From: Rhinatrema bivittatum
Taxonomy: Eukaryota > Chordata > Amphibia > Gymnophiona > Rhinatrematidae
Length of the DNA stretch: 64,000 nucleotides
Assembly: GCF_901001135.1 (NCBI RefSeq)
Contig: NC_042619.1
Location: 362,108,923-362,172,922, forward strand
Reading direction: 5' to 3'
Below are positions 21,207 through 32,019 of the stretch, piece after piece (the first letter of the stretch is position 1; the number at the start of each line of letters is the position of its first letter). The notes beneath the pieces are model-generated. The model was given only the letters and a program-made list of their open reading frames with translations, did not search any database and was not told the DNA's origin. The translations under genes were made by a program, and so were the position numbers.

Positions 21207-22168
21207 AAGGGCTCCAGGGGCGATCCAGGAAACTACAGACCGGTTAGCCTGACTTCAGTGCCAGGAAAAATAGTGGAAAGTGTTCTAAACATCAAAATCA
21301 TAGAACATATAGAAAGACATGGTTTAATGGAACAAAGTCAGCATGGCTTTACCCAAGGCAAGTCTTGCCTCACAAATCTGCTTCACTTTTTGAAGGAGTT
21401 AATAAACATGTGGATAAATTGAACCAGTAGATGTAGTATACTTGGATTTTCAGAAGGCTTTTGACAAAGTTCCTCATGAGAGGCTTCTAGGAAAAGTAAA
21501 AAGTCATGGTATAGGTGGTGATGTACTTTCGTGCATTGCAAACTGGCTAAAAGACAGGAAACAGAGAGTAGGATTAAATGGACAATTTTCTCAGTGGAAG
21601 GGAATGAGCAGTGGAGTGCCTCAGGAATCTGTATTGGGACCCTTACTTTTCAATATATTTATAAATAATCTGGAAAGAAATATGACGAGTGAGATAATCA
21701 AATTTGCAGATGATACAAAATTGTTCAGAGTAGTTAAATCACAAGCAGATTGTGATAAATTGCAGGAAGACCTTGTGAGACTGGAAAATTGGGCATCAAA
21801 ATGGCAGATGAGATTTAATGTGGATAAGTGCAAGGTGATGCATATAGGGAAAAATAGCGCATGCTATAGTTACACAATGTTAGGTTCCATATTAGGTGCT
21901 ACAACCTAAGAAAGAGATCTAGGCGTCATAATGACTATATCAGACTGAACAGACTATATCAATGACGCCCTTCATTGATATAGTCTGTTCAGTGTGCTGC
22001 GGCAGTCAAAAAAGCAAACAGAATGTTGTGAATTATTAGGAAGGGAATGGTGAATAAAACGGAAAATGTCATAATGCCTCTGTATCGCTCCATGGTGAGA
22101 TCGCACCTTGAATACTGTGTACAATTCTGGTTGCCGCATCTCAAAAAAGATATAATTGCGATGGAGAA
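21207..22168 (+). pseudogene. CR1 LINE RT, split by Gypsy C
   Basis: Plus-strand CR1, 5' truncated at GDPGNYRPVSLTSVPGK. It continues through HGFTQGKSCLTN, YLDFQKAFDKVPH, a SGVPQESVLGP block (Gly to Glu in PQGS) and FADDTKLF. A 50-bp fold-back (21944-21993) has replaced normal codons after the ATTQERDLG region, and a stop sits at 21907. It breaks off at 22168 in KKDIIAME, where Gypsy C begins. Only about 29 further CR1 bases are recognisable past the other end of Gypsy C (29402-29430). Confidence 0.9.
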
Positions 22169-23115
22169 TGTTGCGATCCCGGGTCGGCCCGGGACCGCTG
22201 CCTACCTCCGACCCGGCTCCGGCCCTCCTTTAGCCCCGTTCGGGCCATGCAGGCCTCGGGCGCAACGCTCCCACGCCGACGTAGCAGCCGGCGTCCTCCC
22301 GCGGCTGGCCCCGCCCCCTAGCCACGCGCGCACTAGGGCTCTACATTTAAAGTGGCCAGCGCGGGAGATCCAGCTACTCGGCTGGTGACGTCAGGCGCTG
22401 CACACCTATTTAAGCCCTGCAGTCACAGCATTCCCTGCCTTGCAACGAGGTTCACAGGTATCCTGCCTTTAGTTGCTGCGTCCTTGCTTCTTCACATCCT
22501 CGCTCCGATCCGGTTTGCCTTCTGACTACTCTTCGTTTTCTCCTTGGTTCTGGTACGACATCTGATCTCTGGCTTGACCCTGCTTCCGTCCCCGACTTCG
22601 CTTCTGGATTGTCCACTTGGTTCTGATACGACATCTGACCTCTGGCTTGACCCTGCTTCCGTCCCCGACTCGCTCCTGGATTGTCCTCTTGGCTCTGGTA
22701 CAACATCTGACCTCTGGCTTGACCCGGCTCAGTCCTCGACTCCGACTTGGTTCTTCGACTGGATCGCTTCCTGGACTCCGTCTTGGATTTTCACCGCCCC
22801 GTGGTACCTGCGTCCGCTAGCCCCGAAGATTCTCCTAAGTCCCAGCGGCTGGGCCCCTACAGGCTCCTCCTGGGGGGGCTTCGGCTTCCAGGGCGAATCT
22901 CCAAAAGTCCCAGCGGCTGGGCTCCTACGAGCTCCTCTCGGGGGAGCACCGGTCTCCAGGGTGAAGTGTCTTGGTCGCATAGGACTCCATCTTGTTCCGG
23001 CGTCCAAGCATATCCAGGTCTGTCGAGCCGCCTCCCGGTTGGGATCTTTTGCTAGGGTTCTCCACAGCATCCCTCCACTTGTCCCGACCGGCCTAAGGGT
23101 CCTCGAGTTTCAACA
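22169..23115 (+). repeat. Gypsy C 5' LTR (947 bp)
   Basis: Starts TGTTGCGATCCC and ends GTTTCAACA. It holds CRE 22386-22393, TATTTAAG 22407-22414, and a minisatellite of three units of about 70 bp (ATCTGACCTCTGGCTTGACC core) at about 22545-22745. The 3' LTR has two such units and an extra segment of about 50 bp near 29210-29260, so the two LTRs differ in length by 16 bp net. Confidence 0.95.
22386..22446 (+). promoter_or_regulatory. Gypsy C LTR core promoter
   Basis: The CRE palindrome TGACGTCA (22386-22393) lies upstream of TATTTAAG (22407-22414). The sequence GCCTTGCAAC (22437-22446) begins exactly 30 nt after the start of the TATA box and is the predicted RNA 5' end. The 3' LTR repeats this (28694, 28715, 28745). 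In the 47.96-kb solo LTR and in Gypsy D the spacing is 30 and 31 nt. Confidence 0.7.
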
Positions 23116-23116
23116 A

Positions 23117-23126
23117 GTTGCAAGGC
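23117..23126 (+). other. Primer-binding position, self-complementary to RNA 5' end
   Basis: Two bases after the LTR end, GTTGCAAGGC is the exact reverse complement of the predicted RNA start GCCTTGCAAC. No TGG of a tRNA-type primer site is present here. This is the arrangement known for self-priming Tf1/sushi-group elements; function is inferred. Confidence 0.6.
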
Positions 23127-23127
23127 C

Positions 23128-25221
23128 ATGGACCCAGCGGATCTCGCAGGTTTGAAAGCCATCCCGGGCATTGCCCAGAAGCTACAGCAGCAACAGGCCT
23201 GTCTCGACACCCTGATGTCAACCGTACAACGCCTAGCAGACCGTGTCGAAGGGGCCTCCGCTGCCAGCTCTTCGGCATCCACATCATGTCCTTTCATGGA
23301 TTACAAACTGGCTAAAAGACAGGAAACAGAGAGTAGGATTGAATGGGCAATTTTCTCAGTGGAAGGGAGTGGACAGTGGAGTGCCTCAGGGATCTGTATT
23401 GGGACCCTTACTGTTCAATATATTTATAAATGATCTGGAAAGAAATACGACGAGTGAGATAATCAAATTTGCAGATGACACAAAATTGTTCAGAGTAGTT
23501 AAATCACAAGCAGATTGTGATAAATTGCAGGAAGACCTTGTGAGACTGGAAAATTGGGCATCCAAATGGCAGATGAAATTTAATGTGGATAAGTGCAAGG
23601 TGATGCATATAGGGAAAAATAACCCATGCTATAATTACACAATGTTGGGTTCCATATTAGGTGCTACAACCCAAGAAAGAGATCTAGGTGTCATAGTGGA
23701 TAACACATTGAAATCGTCGGTGCAGTGTGCTGCGGCAGTCAAAAAAGCAAACAGAATGTTGGGAATTATTAGAAAAGGAATGGTGAATAAAACGGAAAAT
23801 GTCATAATGCCTCTGTATCGCTCCATGGTGAGACCGCACCTTGAATACTGTGTACAATTCTGGTCGCCGCATCTCAAAAAAGATATAATTGCGATGGAGA
23901 AGGTACAGAGAAGGGCAACCAAAATGATAAGGGGAATGGAACAACTCCCCTATGAGGAAAGACTAAAGAGGTTAGGACTTTTCAGCTTGGAAAAGAGATG
24001 ACTGAGGGGGGATATGATAGAGGTGTTTAAAATCATGAGAAGTCTAGAACGGGTAGATGTGAATCGGTTATTTACTCTTTCGGATAGTAGAAAGACTAGG
24101 GGGCACTCCATGAAGTTAGCATGGGGCACATTTAAAACTAATCGGAGAAAGTTCTTTTTTACTCAACGCACAATTAAACTCTGGAATTTGTTGCCAGAGA
24201 ATGTGGTTAGTGCAGTTAGTATAGCTGTGTTTAAAAAAGGATTGGATAAGTTCTTGGAGGAGAAGTCCATTACCCGCTATTAAGTTCACTTAGAGAATAG
24301 CCACTGCCATTAGCAATGGTTACATGGAATAGACTTAGTTTTTGGGTACTTGCCAGGTTCTTATAGCCTGGATTGGCCACTGTTGGAAACAGGATGCTGG
24401 GCTTGATGGACCCTTGGTCTGACCCAGTATGGCATTTTCTTATGTTCTTATGTTCTTATGACTCCGGACCACTCATACCTGTTCAGATGCCTGCTCCATC
24501 ACGGTACTCTGAGGACGCCAATTCATGTCGGGGTTTTCTCAACCAGTGTTACATTCGCTTCAATCTGCTGCCCGCGCAGTTTCCTGCAGATCATGTCAAG
24601 ACAAACTACATCATTTCCCTCCTGGATGGGATACCCCTAGCCTGGGCTTCGTCTCTTTGGGAACGCCAGGACCCCCGTCTGAATAATCTGGTGCAGTTTG
24701 TCCAATCTTTCCAGAGAGTCTTCGACGAGCCGTCCCGTGCCTCCACGGCCGCCTCTGAACTCCTTCAGTTACGGCAGGGTAATCGCCCCCTGGAGGAGTA
24801 CGCCATGGAGTTCCAGACCCTTGCCACCGAATTGGGCTGGAGAGCAGATAGTCTGCATGGGATATTCCTAGAGGGGCTCTCTCCACGTCTCCAAGACGAG
24901 TTGGCAGCTCGAGACCTTCCGGACGACCTCAACGAGCTGATCGATTTGGCAGGCCGAGTGGATCGGCGTATTCAGCGTCATTTTCGGGAACGAAGGACCA
25001 CGCAGGGACAGACCAGCTCTCGGTCCACATCACCCCGTGTCAGGCCGCCTCCTCCCGCTCTATCTAGTGCTCAGGGTGAAGAGCCCATGCAGTTGGGTCG
25101 AGGACCTCTTTCCCCAGAGGAGCGGAGGCGGCGTCGCTCCCAGGGACTGTGCCTCTACTGTGGTGGTAAGGGTCACTTCCTGGCCCGTTGCACTGAGCGC
25201 CCGGGAAACGCCCGAACCTAG
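23128..25221 (+). pseudogene. Gypsy C gag, split by CR1
   Basis: Particle-forming Gag. The first part (23128-23288) starts MDPADLAGLKAIPGIAQKLQ; the rest resumes at 24456 in the same frame. It contains PAPSRYSED, the capsid block CRGFLNQC...LAWASSLWERQDP, LLQLRQGNRPLEEYAMEFQ, EGLSPRLQDELAARDLP, a basic linker and one zinc knuckle CLYCGGKGHFLARC. It ends ERPGNART with TAG at 25219-25221, inside the frameshift pseudoknot. Apart from the LINE insertion it is open. Pol lies in the -1 frame. Confidence 0.92.
23289..24455 (+). mobile_element. CR1 LINE inserted in Gypsy C gag
   Basis: A 5'-truncated plus-strand CR1 starting in FHGLQTG/SWITNWLKDRKQ-type RT sequence. SGVPQGSVLGP and catalytic FADDTKLF are present. 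One TGA at 23999-24001 (Arg to stop in SLEKR/LRGD) interrupts an otherwise open frame to 24283. The 3' UTR ends in three TTCTTATG-type units at 24436-24455. It is very similar to the CR1 that Gypsy C itself interrupts. Confidence 0.93.
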
Positions 25222-25267
25222 AGTCTAGCGGGGAGTTGATTCTAGGCAGTTCCACCTCTAACTCCCC
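25203..25267 (+). promoter_or_regulatory. Candidate -1 ribosomal frameshift signal (gag/pol)
   Basis: Slippery heptamer GGGAAAC (25203-25209) is in the correct phase (G GGA AAC in the gag frame). After 7 nt comes stem 1, CCTAGA (25217-25222) with TCTAGG (25241-25246). GGGGAGTT (25230-25237) in its loop pairs with AACTCCCC (25260-25267) as stem 2, giving an H-type pseudoknot. The gag stop codon lies inside stem 1. Slipping back one base enters the pol frame. The same fold, with a compensatory change, occurs in Gypsy D. Confidence 0.75.
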
Positions 25268-28200
25268 ATGTACCGTCCCGGTAAGGTTGTGTCTTCCGGG
25301 AGGGGGTTTTGATACCTTAGCCCTACTCGACTCTGGGTCCGGGGGGAACTTTATTCTCCAAGATCTGGTGCAGCAGCTCCAACTGGAGGTCCAGCCGCAG
25401 GAGCCTCCGGTACGGGTATCCTCCATTCAGGGAACCCCGCTTCCAGGGACTATTTCCACCCGGACTCGCCCCTTCACGCTTCAGGTCGGAGCCCTCCATA
25501 CTGAGGAGATCTCATTCCTCGTCCTAGAGAAATCTATTCATCCAGTCATCCTAGGCTTGCCCTGGCTGAGAAAACATTCACCGGTGATAGATTGGGAGTC
25601 CCTTCAGATCACCGCTTGGGGAACTACTTGCTTCCGTCAGTGTCTTCCGACTCACTCTCAACCCACGCTTCCGCTCCTGACGACCCGGTTAACAGTGCCT
25701 CCTCAGTACCATGCCTTCCGAGATGTCTTCTCCAAGGAGAAAGCCGAGTTACTCCCTGAACACCGGCCCTTCGACTGCGCGATTAACTTACTGCCGGGCA
25801 CCACGCCACCTCGCGGCCGTGTGTACCCGTTGTCCCTTCCAGAGACCCAGGCCATGTCCACCTATATCAAGGAGAACCTAGAACGGGGGTTCATCAGGCC
25901 CTCGAATTCCCCGGCTGGAGCTGGATTCTTCTTCGTGGGGAAGAAGGACGGATCTCTTCGGCCCTGCATCGATTACAGGGGCCTGAATCGTATCACCCGA
26001 CGGGATCATTATCCTCTGCCTTTGATTCCCGAACTCCTGGACCGTCTTCAAGGAGCCAAGATATTTACAAAGCTGGACCTTAGATGGGCCTACAATCTAG
26101 TAAGGATCCGTCCGGGGGATGAGTGGAAGACCGCCTTCAACACCCGGGACGGCCATTATGAGTACCTCGTCATGCCCTTCGGCCTTTGTAACGCCCCAGC
26201 TGTATTCCAGAACCTCATGAATGAGGTACTTTGAGACTTGCTACATACTTCAGTAATAGTTTACCTTGACGACGTGCTGATATACTCTCGAGACCTGGAG
26301 ACGCATCGTCGACATGTTTGCCAAGTGCTCCAGAAATTGAGGGAGAACCGGCTATACGCCAAACTGGAAAAATGCCAATTTGAGCAGGAGTCGTTACCCT
26401 TCCTAGGATACATCGTCTCGTCCACAGGCTTCCATATGGATCCGGGTAAGGTCACCGCCATCAGTAATTGGCCGCAACCGGTGGGAATCAAGGCCCTACA
26501 ACGCTTCTTGGGCTTCGTGAACTTCTACCGTCAGTTCATCCCACATTATTCCAGTCTGGTAGCCCCGCTAACGGCCCTTACCCGGAGGGGTGCCGACGCC
26601 CGGAGAAGGCCTGCCGCTGTACAGGCCTTCCAAGACCTTAAGGAAGCATTCTTGCATGATACCTGCCTCCGACATCCGGACCCCCGGAATCAATTCATTG
26701 TGGAGGTTGACACCTCCGATGTGGCGGTAGGGGTCATGCTTGCCCAATCTTCCAAAAACGGCAAAATCCTGCCCTGCTCTTACTTCTCGCGTAAATTTTC
26801 CCCCACAGAAAAGAATTACGGGATCGGGGACAAACAATTGCTCGCCATCAAACTAGCTTTTGAGGAGTGGCGCCAATGGCTGGAGGGAGCTCAGCACCCT
26901 ATAATAGTCTATACGGACCACAAAAATTTGGAGTATCTTTGCCGTGCCCAGCGTCTCAATCCCCGGCAGGCGCGCTGGTCCCTCTTCTTCAGTCGGTTTA
27001 ATTTCTCGCTCCACTACAGGCCGGCAGCCAAGAACATTAGAGCGGATGCCCTCTCCCGTAACACCGAGACGGAAGACACCATTGAACCTCCCCAATACAT
27101 TCTGGACCCAGCCAAGGTTCTCGTGGCTGCATCCGAAGTGGCACCCGCAGGGAAGACGGTGGTTCCAGCTCGCTCGAGGAGGAGGGTGCTAGCATGGACC
27201 CACGATTCGTTAACCGTCGGTCATCCAGGAATGGCCCGGACTCTAGATCTCTTAACCGAATTCTACTGGTGGCCACGGGTCAAGGAGGATGTTCGACTCT
27301 ACGTCCAGTCTTGCGCTACGTGCGCCCGACAGAAACCGCTGCCAGGCCGCCCCTGGGGTCTTCTCCAGCCGCTTCCCATCCCTATGGAGCCATGGACCCA
27401 CGTATCCACGGATTTTATAGTGGAATTACCCCCATCGGAGGGAAAGACTGTGGTCTGGGTCACGGTAGACCGCTTCTCAAAAATGGCACACTTCATGCCT
27501 CTTGCGAAGCTACCTACAGCTCCTGAACTGGCCGATCTATTCATCCAAAATATCTTTCGACTCCATGGATTACCTCGGCACATTACTTCGGACAAGGGCC
27601 CTCAGTTTACGGCAAAATACTGGAGGGCTCTTTTCAAGAAATTTGGGGTACAACTGAACTTGACCACCGCTTTTCACCCCCAGAGCAATGGCCAAGTTGA
27701 ACGCACCAACCGAACTCTGAAGACCTTTCTCCGGGCATTCGTCAGTGACTTGCAAGATAACTGGGTCGCCCTCTTACCTTGAGTGGAGTTTTCGTACAAC
27801 CGCCACAAACACTCCGCTACTCTACAGTCCCCGTTCCAGATGGTTTATGGGAGGACTCCCAAACCTCCGCTCCCGTTACCTTTGACGGTCTCGTCCCCGG
27901 CAGCGCAACTTACGGCGAACCAGCTACGTCGCCTCTGGCGCTCCACCCAGGAGAAGCTTCGGCAGACGGCCGCTCGATCCAAGGAATATGCGGATAGAAC
28001 CCGGTGACCCGCTCCAGTTTTCCTACCAGGGACCAAGGTATGGCTGAGTACCAAAAACATTCGGCTGCGCACACCTTCCATGAGGCTAGCACCCCGCTAT
28101 ATTGGTCCCTTCATCGTGGCCGAACGTATTGGGGCGGTGTCCTACAGACTACGCTTGCCCTCCACTCTTAAGATACATGATGTCTTCCACGTGTCTTTGC

Positions 28201-28470
28201 TCAAACCGGTGGTCCTTTCCCGATTCCAGGCTCGGCCTCCGGAACCCATTGCCACTGCTGCTGATCCAGAGGGGACGTATACAGTAAAAGAGGTTCTGAA
28301 CATTCGGGTCCGCCGCCGTCGTTGGGAATACCTGCTCTCCTGGGAGGGTTACGGGCCCGAGGAGAACTCCTGGGAACCCGCTTCGCATATCCTGGATAAG
28401 GACCTCCTCCGCCAGTTCCATCTGGGGATAGGCTGCAGCCCCCGGGGAGGGGGCGCAGGAGAGGGGGTAC
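25206..28470 (+). pseudogene. Gypsy C pol polyprotein
   Basis: Reads in one frame (-1 to gag) to the 3' LTR. The aspartic protease active site LLDSGSGG is at about 25326-25349. RT follows with GSLRPCIDYRGLN, LDLRWAYNL (Trp for the usual Gly) and catalytic YLDD at 26262-26273. RNase H has VEVDTS, YTDHKN and ADALSR. Integrase has the zinc finger H-x6-H...CATC and catalytic Asp (27411, TDF), Asp (SDKG) and Glu (NGQVER). The QPGTKVWLSTKN-like block and a chromodomain (RRRWEYLLSWEGYGPEENSW) complete it. Three TGA stops (26232-26234, 27780-27782, 28005-28007) interrupt it. The first and third are Arg-type (probable CpG decay); the second replaces the conserved Trp in LLPWAEF. Confidence 0.93.
28457..28467 (+). 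other. Polypurine tract of Gypsy C
   Basis: AGGAGAGGGGG followed by TAC directly precedes the 3' LTR; it primes plus-strand DNA synthesis. Gypsy D has GGGGAGGGG in the same place. Confidence 0.8.
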
Positions 28471-29401
28471 TGTTGCGATCCCGGGTCGGCCCTGGGACCG
28501 CCGCCTACCTCAGACCCGGCTCCGGCCCTCCTTCAGCCCCGTTCGGGCCGTGCAGGCCTCGGGCGCAACGCTCCCGCGCCGACGTAGCAGCCGGCGTCCT
28601 CCCGCGGCTGGCCCCGCCTCCTAGCCCCGCGCGCGCGCGCTAGGGCTCTACATTTAAAGGGGCCAGCGCGGGAGATCCAGCTTACCCGGCTGGTGACGTC
28701 AGACGCTGCAGGCCTATTTAAGCCCTGCAGTCATGGCATTCCCTGCCTTGCAACGAGGTTCACAGGTATCCTGCCTTTAGTTGCTGCGTCCTTGCTTCTT
28801 CAAATCCTCGCTCCGATCCGGTTTGCCTTCTGACTACTCTTCGTCTTCTCCTTGGTTCTGGTTCGACATCTGACCTCTGGCTTGACCCTGCTTCCATCCC
28901 CGACTCGCTACTGGATTGTCCTCTTGCCTCTGGTATGACATCTGACCTCTGGCTTGATCCGGCTCGGTCCTCGACTCCGACTTGGTTCTTCGACTGGATC
29001 GCTTCCTGGACTCCGTCTTGGATTTTCACCGCCCCGTGGTACCTGCGTCCGCTGGCCCCGAAGATTCTCCTAAATCCCAGCGGCTGGGCCCCTACAGGCT
29101 CCTCCTGGGGGGGCTCCGGCTTCCAGGGCGAATCTCCAAAAGTCCCAGCGGCTGGGCTCCTACGAGCTCCTCTCGGGGGAGCGCCGGTCTCCAGGATGAA
29201 GTGTCTTTCACCTACAGGGCCCAACGCCATCCAGCCTTCTTGCCATCGTCGAGTCCTTGGTCGCATAGGACTCCATCTTGTTCCGGTGTCCAAGCATATC
29301 CAGGTCTGTCGAGCCGCCTCCCGGTTGGGATCTTTTGCTAGGGTTCTCCACAGCATCCCTCCACTCGTCCCGACCGGCCCAAGGGTCCACGAGTTTCAAC
29401 A
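28471..29401 (+). repeat. Gypsy C 3' LTR (931 bp)
   Basis: Starts TGTTGCGATCCC and ends GTTTCAACA. It is highly similar to the 5' LTR, with one fewer minisatellite unit and an extra block at about 29210-29260. CRE, TATA and the GCCTTGCAAC start are conserved. Confidence 0.95.
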
Positions 29402-29430
29402 GAGAAGGTAAAGAGAAGAGCTACAAAACA

Positions 29431-30567
29431 GGCCTATACAGTAAAGCGCGGCCGTGGTTACCCTGCTTCTAACCTGCTTTCTACTCACAATTTGGCCGTG
29501 TTAGTCCAACCCGTGATTCACTATCCCTTTTAACCCATCCTTACCTCTTCTTTAAATCAACGGGTAACCCTTTCCGCCCGCGGCATGTATATGATATGTA
29601 AACGATCGGATTAGCTATTCCCTCCCATACAGTAACGTGCGCCCCGATTATCACCTTTTTAACCTGCAGTTTTGCCACGTGTTTAACCTGCTAATTTACC
29701 GCCTACCCTTACCCCTGCGTTAGTGTGGAGCGTCAGGTCAGAGAGACGAAATTTCACGGGCAAACGACCCCCTCACCCCCCGGGACAAGACCTTTAGAGG
29801 AGCCAGGATCGGGCAAACTTTCCCTGAGCCCCCGCTCACCTGCCCTGGTCGCGTCCATGGGTGCCGATCTCCCATGCGGGCGCACTGACAGCTCCGGAGC
29901 AGGAAGGAAGGACTTGTTGTTTCCAAGCATAACCTCTAAACCTCCATAACTAAACTCTTGCCTGCCCAACCTAAAATCCAACCGCCGGGAAAGCCACGCT
30001 TCAGGATCGGGCAAACTTTCACCCAGCCCCCGCTCACCTGCCTTGGCAGCGTCCATGGGTGCTGGTCTCCGGAGCAGCCCCAGTCCTCTCTCCCCTCCTC
30101 CCGGGGGCAGCCGGCTGCAAGAGCGAGAGCGGCTTCAGCAGCCCGGGGCGGATTGGGCGCTCCTCATGCGAGGCGCGTCTACCAGCAACCCTCGCCGGCG
30201 ATGGTGAATGAGTGCACGCCGTGACCTGAGCGCCCGGCTGGACGTCCGAGGTCACGGCGTGCGCTCATGGCAGTGAAGGTGCATGAATGCACGCCGTGAC
30301 CTGAGCGCCCGGCTGGACGTCCGAGGTCACGGTATGCGCTCATTCACATTCGCCAGCGAGGGCGGCTGGAAGCCGCGCCTCGCATGGGAAGCACCCGATC
30401 CGCCCCGAGCTGCTGAAGCCGCTCTCGCTCTCGCCACCGGCTGCCCCCGGGAGGAGGGGAGAGAGGACTGGGGCTGCTCCGGAGACCGGCACCCATGGAC
30501 GCGGCCAGGGCAGGTGAGCGGGGGCTGGGGGAAAGTTTGCCCAATCCTGAAGTGTGGCTTTCCGGCG
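29431..30567. mobile_element. MITE-like repeat with large palindromic core
   Basis: Begins with a CCTATACAGTAAAG motif similar to the left end of the MITE at 43525; a second ACAGTAACGTGCG lies at 29630. From about 29988 to 30567 it is a long palindrome: left arm 29988-30180, right arm about 30370-30565. The centre holds two copies of GCACGCCGTGACCTGAGCG and its complement. A stretch of the left arm is also present in direct orientation at 29803-29870. No coding sequence. The right edge abuts an L1 ORF1. Confidence 0.6.
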
Positions 30568-31540
30568 CTAGAAAATTAGGGCAAAAGGGAATGCCCACCG
30601 GTAGCGTATCTCCTCATTTCGCAGGGCACTGGTCACCTCTCGTAGCTGGAATCTCTTTTGTAGTGTTGAAGGTGCCAAGTCATTATAAATAGAGATCTCG
30701 TGATCTTGCCACTTCCACTGAGGATGAGCTCTAGCAAAGTTGAGAATCTCCTCCTTGACCCGGAAGTGGTGGAATTTGAGGATTATATCTTGTGGCTGAT
30801 TGTCCCGGCAGGGGCCCAACGCCCGATGTGCCCATTCCAAGTCAATCTCTCTTGCACAGCCTCCGACATTCAGCTGAGAATCGCTGCTGGAGAGAATGGA
30901 TTTGCAGATGTCCTCTGCAGTCTGCATGCAGTCCTGATACTGCTCTGTTTCCGGGACTCCTCGCAGCCGTAGATTCGCCCAGCGCGAGCGGTTCTCTGAG
31001 CTTCTAATTTTTCCACCAGCGCCTCCATTTCTGCGGCGAAAGTTTTGTTCTGTAGTGTCAAGGCATCAATCGCTGCACTATGGGTATCAGCCCACAGGTC
31101 AGTGTCGTCCACGCAATTGCCCATCGCGGTCAGGTCGTCCCGCATTTCAGAAATAGATGGTAGCAGTTCAGTCTTATGAGCTTTAAGATCTGTTCGCCGC
31201 TCCAAAAACCAATTGCGAATTTCGGCCCTGGTCAGAAAATCAGAGCAGGAGCCAGGCATATGTGTGTCTCCATGCTCAGAAGCGTTGTTCAGCCCGCCAG
31301 CATCAGCAGAGACCTCGTGGAGCTCTTCGGCCTGTGCCTCGCCCACGGGCGGAAGCTCCTCCGCCACTTTGCTGAAGGAGAATTGCTTCAGGTCTGCCAC
31401 TCGTTTGCGGGAAGCCATCTCGCTATGTTCCCCCAAATATATTTGACCTTCTTAGCTCACCGGGTGTATTTTATAACGATGAAATGCCACTTTGAAAAAA
31501 TATTGGGAGTGGAGCAGATGGATCAGGCGGCCATCTTGTA
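30568..31540 (-). pseudogene. L1-type LINE ORF1, 3'-truncated
   Basis: RNA-binding ORF1 protein of an L1-clade LINE. The start MASRKRVADL is at about 31418. A coiled-coil-like part (about residues 50-135: DDLTAMGNCVDDTD...LVEKLEAQRTARAGR) follows. After a frameshift near 30920 come the conserved EWAHRALGP, DIILKFHHFRVKEEILNFAR and LAPSTLQKR blocks, ending EIRYRWAFPFALIF at 30568. The region 31437-31540 upstream is its 5' UTR. The C-terminus and ORF2 are missing at the palindromic repeat. Confidence 0.88.
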
Positions 31541-31544
31541 GTGC

Positions 31545-32019
31545 TGCTCACCAGTGCCCCCAAGCGAAGACGTTTTATGAATCCCATCACAGAGAAGCTC
31601 CACAACTTCAGCCCGGAGATAAGTTTGATTTGCACCTCGGTATATAGGACCATTTCCTATACTACGTCCCCTGGGTCCAGTCACACACAGCTTGCAGTTA
31701 CCATCATCACTAAAAATTCACAATGCTTTCCACATCTCCCTGCTGAAACCGCTTATCTTGTACAAGTTTTCTAAGAAGACACCTGAGCCGCAGCCCCTCT
31801 CTGCGGAGGAAGACATAACCTACCAGGTAGATGACATCCTAGATGTGCGGAGACATAGGAGATGATGGGAATATCTTATTTCCTGGGAAGGATTCGGACC
31901 AGAGGAAAACAGCTGGGAACCTGCAAGTAATATTCTGGACAAAGAACTAATCAGGCAATTCCATCTGGCTCACCCCAGGAAGCCAAAACCCCCGGGGAGG
32001 GGCCCTAAGAAGGAGGTAC
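31545..32019 (+). pseudogene. Gypsy E pol 3' end (chromodomain)
   Basis: Begins in the post-integrase region: HHREAPQLQPGDK, then a deletion joining FAPRYIGPF, IHNAFHISLLKPLILYKFSK, and a chromodomain DDILDVRRHRR-stop-WEYLISWEGFGPEENSWEP ending IRQFHLAHPRKPKPPGRG. The TGA near 31864 replaces an Arg. It closely resembles Gypsy A. The rest of pol is not found upstream, where the L1 5' end lies. Confidence 0.88.

Larger units (their letters stand above)
22169..29401 (+). mobile_element. Ty3/Gypsy chromovirus C, full length with CR1 insert
   Basis: Complete structure: 5' LTR 22169-23115, primer site, gag, pol (protease, RT, RNase H, integrase, chromodomain), polypurine tract, 3' LTR 28471-29401. 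The 5-bp target duplication GAGAA is at 22164-22168 and 29402-29406. Gag is interrupted by a CR1 (23289-24455) and pol has three in-frame TGA codons but no frameshift that I can find, so the copy is young. It resembles vertebrate Sushi/Amn-like chromoviruses (inference from domain order and Gag start). Confidence 0.95.

Noticed and set aside
22452..23297. Long open frames on both strands of the Gypsy LTRs
   Set aside because: GC-rich LTR sequence without stops; no domain, and not conserved between the 5' and 3' LTR.
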